64,000 bases of DNA, taken from the NCBI GenBank assembly GCA_030062745.1, contig CP099839.1:6991115-7055114 (forward strand), in the 5' to 3' direction. Positions 60,572 through 64,000 of this stretch are shown here, one piece after another. The position numbers and the translations under genes were made by a program. The DNA is from Capitulum mitella. Its lineage: Eukaryota; Arthropoda; Thecostraca; Pollicipedomorpha; Pollicipedidae. Positions within the stretch are counted from its first letter, which is position 1. Each line of letters starts with the position of its first letter. The notes below the pieces were generated by a model. That model did no database searches. It was not told the origin of the DNA and was given only the letters and a program-made list of their open reading frames with translations.

Positions 60572-60990
60572 TAGCAAAAGGGTTTTTCAGGCCTGTTTCG
60601 AAATCTTCAGGTAGGTCGCAAAAACCGGATACTAAGGAGGTCACTTATGTTGCTTTGCGTTGACTTGTATTCTTACGGTGCGATCGCATGTCATTTGCGT
60701 AGCCAGAATTTATTTCGCCAATCGATGCGCGACGCAGACTATTTCCTCGCGAAACCATGTAAATTATAAATCACAAATTAGTACAGCACACAAATGAAGA
60801 GGTCCAAATCTGATGAGAAAGTCATGTTTTTTTTGGAGGGGGATTAGGTTGCTTTTGTTTGCGTGTGTATCCCCAATCAAAAGAACAAAGTTTCGCCCTT
60901 AGCACTGTGTATATATCAATCTACTGACATCATCCAGCAACCGAGGTCACTGACCCCTATTCGTGGGAAAAAAATGCACTGTTCTGATCT

Positions 60991-61030
60991 CTATTTTATT
61001 TATCTATTTTATCTATTTTACTTATTTATC
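60991..61030 (+). repeat. (TTTATC/TTTA) microsatellite
   Basis: Alternating CTATTTTA and TTTATC units over 40 bases. Confidence 0.85.
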
Positions 61031-61627
61031 TCAGAACTTATCATAGACAAGAACAGGCAGTGCCCACCAATCCTGTGAACCCCGTCTGGTTAACGTACGC
61101 AGTCCTGTGTCTCCTACCGACAGTCTACTTGGGTAAGGTGTCAAGACGTAGGGGTAATGGAGGTACAGGGGAGGCCTGCGGGGCCAATGAAACTCAACGT
61201 TGTTATAAAAGATATCATTGAGCTAGGAAGAGTTCATCCAGAAACAGAGATCCCTGAACCTAATTCGCATCCTCACGATGCGTCTTCAAAACTAGACACA
61301 CATTCAATATGTCGCAAGGCTTCTACAAAGGGTTTGACGGTTGGCAGCGCCACCACCTTGAAATCCGCGAAATACTTCTCAAATTTTAAAACTCCGGTTT
61401 TCTCGAACCTGTTTCTCCGGACAGAAAGGGGTCAGTCCTCCCCCCCCCCCCTGAAAAAGGACCGCCGTCGACAGCTCTCACGGAAGTCTCTGTGCACTGC
61501 CCAGGTCGTATGAGTCCACAAAGCAACAAATCGGCTTATGGAAGCCGATCAAAGACCTGTCGTGCGTGCAGCCCTCCCGACTTCATAACACGGTCCTGAT
61601 GTGTCATACGTCCTGATCCGGCAAACT

Positions 61628-61735
61628 CAGTTTGTGTGAACATGCGCTCTTTAAGCCCCCGCCCCCTCCCGCGCCAGTGTGCCAGTTTGCGTGAGGGTGC
61701 GTTTTTTAAGTCCTCCCCCTCCCCACCAGTGTGCC
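61628..61735 (+). repeat. Two tandem ~54-bp units
   Basis: CAGTTTGTGTGAACATGCG and CAGTTTGCGTGAGGGTGCG each begin a unit that continues through a TTTAAG and a C-rich run to CCAGTGTGC. The two copies are clearly diverged. Confidence 0.75.
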
Positions 61736-62643
61736 TCGCGAGGCGCACGGCCTCCGCGTGGGCCTCGAGGCAAACCGCACGCCGCGAGACAGAGACCCGC
61801 CTGCATTCTCCGCAGCCCTACTGTTCCCACAGGTTCGTCTCGACTAACATAAACGGTATTATCACACAAGCCCGTTGGCCGTTTTCACAACGATGACGTT
61901 AGAAATGTGAGTCGATGTGATCCCTTAAATTTGTAATCATTGCAACGATACTTTTTCGGCATTTCATAGAAGTGCAGTTGGTAACTCCTAACAGGCGTTG
62001 TTACGTTCATATGTCCAAGATTAACGACGATATTTAAATTGGAGCGGCCGTTTGGGGACACATGTGGGGCATCGTCTGGAAATTCACCATTGCGGATATC
62101 GCTGTAATGAAATAGACTGGCATGGTATGGCATGACAGAGCAGTGTTTCATATTGTGGTTAAAGCATGACGTCCCTGCTTATTTCGAGATTACAAACGAC
62201 ACCTAGGATTCGAAATAGCTTTATGTTCAATGCGTAGAAAATACAAAGACTCACAATTGCCAGAAATATCCACGGCCAGAACAAATATTCTGGGAAAGGC
62301 CACATTACTTAAAATTGGGCTCTCGGCAAGGCGTGCTAAACAGCACATCTTGCTTGCATGTATGTAGTTCGCCACAAAATCAGAAACATTCGCCATGTGT
62401 GACATAGAACCGCAGCATGTATGTTTGAGATGATTCCGAAATTTCACCCCTGTAGGAGGAGTGTTTACATGAAATTTCATCCCCACAGGAGAATTGTTCA
62501 CAAGAAAATAGAAATAAGGAAACATCAAACGGAGTCAGTGCAGAACGTCAAACTTAAAAAAAACAGCGCATCAGAAGTTATGAAAAGACGTCTCATGTAT
62601 CAGGCTTTCCAGTAAGACTGCTCGGACAACTGAATGGCAGGAT

Positions 62644-62708
62644 GTGACAGCAGCTCAGATTGTAGAGAACTGGTCTCCCCGTCCCGGCAAGATGGGTTCG
62701 AATCGTCC
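62644..62708 (+). mobile_element. tRNA-derived SINE head or tRNA pseudogene
   Basis: GCAGCTCAGATTGTAGAG (62650-62667) fits the tRNA A-box/D-arm and GGTTCGAATCG (62695-62705) the B-box, 45 bases apart as in real tRNAs. The T-stem has several mismatches and the acceptor stem does not pair, so it is not a working tRNA. No SINE tail was identified. Confidence 0.55.
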
Positions 62709-62948
62709 TGGTGCTCGATATTTGGCCCGCGGATCAGCGGGCAACTGGCCAAAAGAGAGTCATGCTGGCCTCCACACGGTGGTGCCACACCCTTGGCGGC
62801 ACGTTGCATTTTTGCAACAAAATCAGCCGTTGCCCGGAATGGCGTGATCGGATTCAGAGCATGGAGTCTGCGCAACAAGGTCTGCTTAGCACAGGCTTCG
62901 ATTCCTGACATCACTACCAAACACGGTTGGTGATACTGAGGTATGGAG

Positions 62949-62990
62949 GGACTCGGACCCCGACATTCAGGGATTTTACCATTAGGCCCA
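62949..62990 (-). mobile_element. Second tRNA-like fragment, opposite strand
   Basis: On the minus strand TGGGCCTAATGGT (62990-62978) resembles an A-box and GGTCCGAGTCC (62959-62949) a B-box (two mismatches). The spacing is about 31 bases, shorter than normal. It faces the fragment at 62644-62708. Weak support. Confidence 0.35.
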
Positions 62991-63000
62991 TGACAATAAC

Positions 63001-64000
63001 TGGAAAGATACGGTGTGGAATCCTATGGACTCCCCCTCCCCGAGTATTTTTGGAAATTTTTAGCCATGTTAACAAACCATTCCGGCAAAAAAACAATAAA
63101 TGCTATTCAGAAAAGCAATGCGTTCGTGGCGGTATTTCTCATTTCAAAACCGATGAAATTCATTGTCTACGACGTAGTAGGCGATACCAGAAGACTTTTG
63201 AGCCAGTAAATAGCTGGCGTATCGTTATTGGTATACAGTATCCTTATTGGTTGATCGCCTACGGTTCATTCGTCCTATCGAGCGTCGTCAATAATCCCCG
63301 AGATTTTAAAGAAATAGCAAAGATCGCTAATGTTCCTGCACGGACACGCTAATGAGTGCTTCAGTCAGTGCAAGAAAGCCCATCGCAAAGGTAAATATCA
63401 AGATATCTACTAGTCAACTAGTCTCTAGCTGCCTTTAGCCAAATTCGTGGGTGATATTGACGAGCATATGCTGTGATGGATGCAACCATGACGCTTTTGT
63501 TCTGTCATATCTAACTGACTGTGTTGTACCTGCAAATATATTTATTTGGTAGCCACACAGCTTATGTATCTCTGTTCGAATATATAATCTAATTATACAA
63601 GAAAGCTGATGCAGGCTTGTGAAACGAAGACGGGAAGTCATGATGTTGCAGTTGGAAAAGTACCTGAGGAGCTAACTTCAGCAAACAGTGGTCGTGCATG
63701 AATTGCAAAGTATAAAATTTTTAGTCTGTTGTGCGAGGTAGGTAAATCTTGTCCGCACGTGTTCCTTGCAAACGCTGCTCTTTCGTTGCTCGGCTTTTCA
63801 CTCGCACGCTGGGAAAACACTTCCTTATCTTACCCTCGAAGCCTACCTCGATGCAAAATGCTGAAAACGGTCAATAAATATATCTTTTTTGTCCTGCGAA
63901 ATGTTCATATTTCAAAATGCACCAAGTGACGAACCATGCGCCAAAAAAGAGATAATAAAAACATAGTTCCTAATTCAAATAGAAACGAAGCAGGGCTCGA
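63001..64000. other. Intergenic, nothing recognised
   Basis: AT-rich; open frames here have no recognised domain. Confidence 0.5.

Larger units (their letters stand above)
55823..62640. other. Upstream intergenic DNA, no gene recognised
   Basis: AT-rich with no supported coding region. Contains the simple repeats and hairpins listed separately. Open frames of 60-120 codons lack domains. The region near 58853-59098 encodes nothing recognisable on either strand. Confidence 0.5.

Noticed and set aside
61430..61455. C run with upstream GGGGTCAG as another TTAA hairpin
   Set aside because: No TTAA terminus at the right distance and the arms do not pair well.

Overview
This window reads as nuclear DNA from an arthropod with large, gene-poor intergenic regions. 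The identification rests on one clear host gene, the posterior Hox gene Abdominal-B (Abd-B), on the minus strand. Its homeodomain and the linker before it are almost textbook arthropod Abd-B. Genes are intron-split, there are long TA microsatellites and diverged transposons, and an AT-rich background is broken by CpG-rich islands. I cannot name the species. There is no sign of bacterial, organellar or viral sequence.

Layout: (1) 1-8.4 kb is repeat DNA dominated by a long, imperfect inverted repeat (arms 1797-4722 and 6355-8230, spacer 1.6 kb); the left arm carries a 1.1-kb insertion and the right arm abuts a TA microsatellite. (2) 8.4-25.9 kb is a gene desert with one 1.2-kb TTAA-bounded element at 19237-20415 and two GC-rich patches (11.1-11.3 and 24.6-24.9 kb). 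(3) 26268-28919 is a complete piggyBac element: TTAA on both sides, matching terminal inverted repeats, and a transposase broken by one frameshift and one stop. (4) 28.9-42 kb is a mixture of AGGTCA-rich diverged repeats, two further TTAA-bounded elements (37354-38559, 40991-41899), a tRNA-derived SINE head near 31.95 kb, and CpG islands at 34.4-34.8 and 39.1-39.4 kb. (5) 45-56 kb is the Abd-B locus: homeobox exon 46443-46726, a 6.2-kb intron full of GC-rich and tandem-repeat DNA, first coding exon 52925-53546, a GC-rich 5' region, and a 78-bp non-coding exon candidate at 55745-55822. (6) 56-64 kb is upstream intergenic DNA with simple repeats and tRNA-like fragments.

The two Abd-B coding exons join in phase (one base from exon 1, two from exon 2) to give a 301-residue protein. 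No other Hox gene, and no recognisable mir-iab-4/iab-8 hairpin, lies in the 46 kb on its 3' side. The likeliest undescribed item is a set of TTAA-bounded, roughly 0.9-1.2-kb elements whose ends carry a piggyBac-like TTAACCC terminus followed by a G-run/C-run hairpin whose core sequence differs from copy to copy. Their relation to the resident piggyBac is an inference from the termini, not proven.
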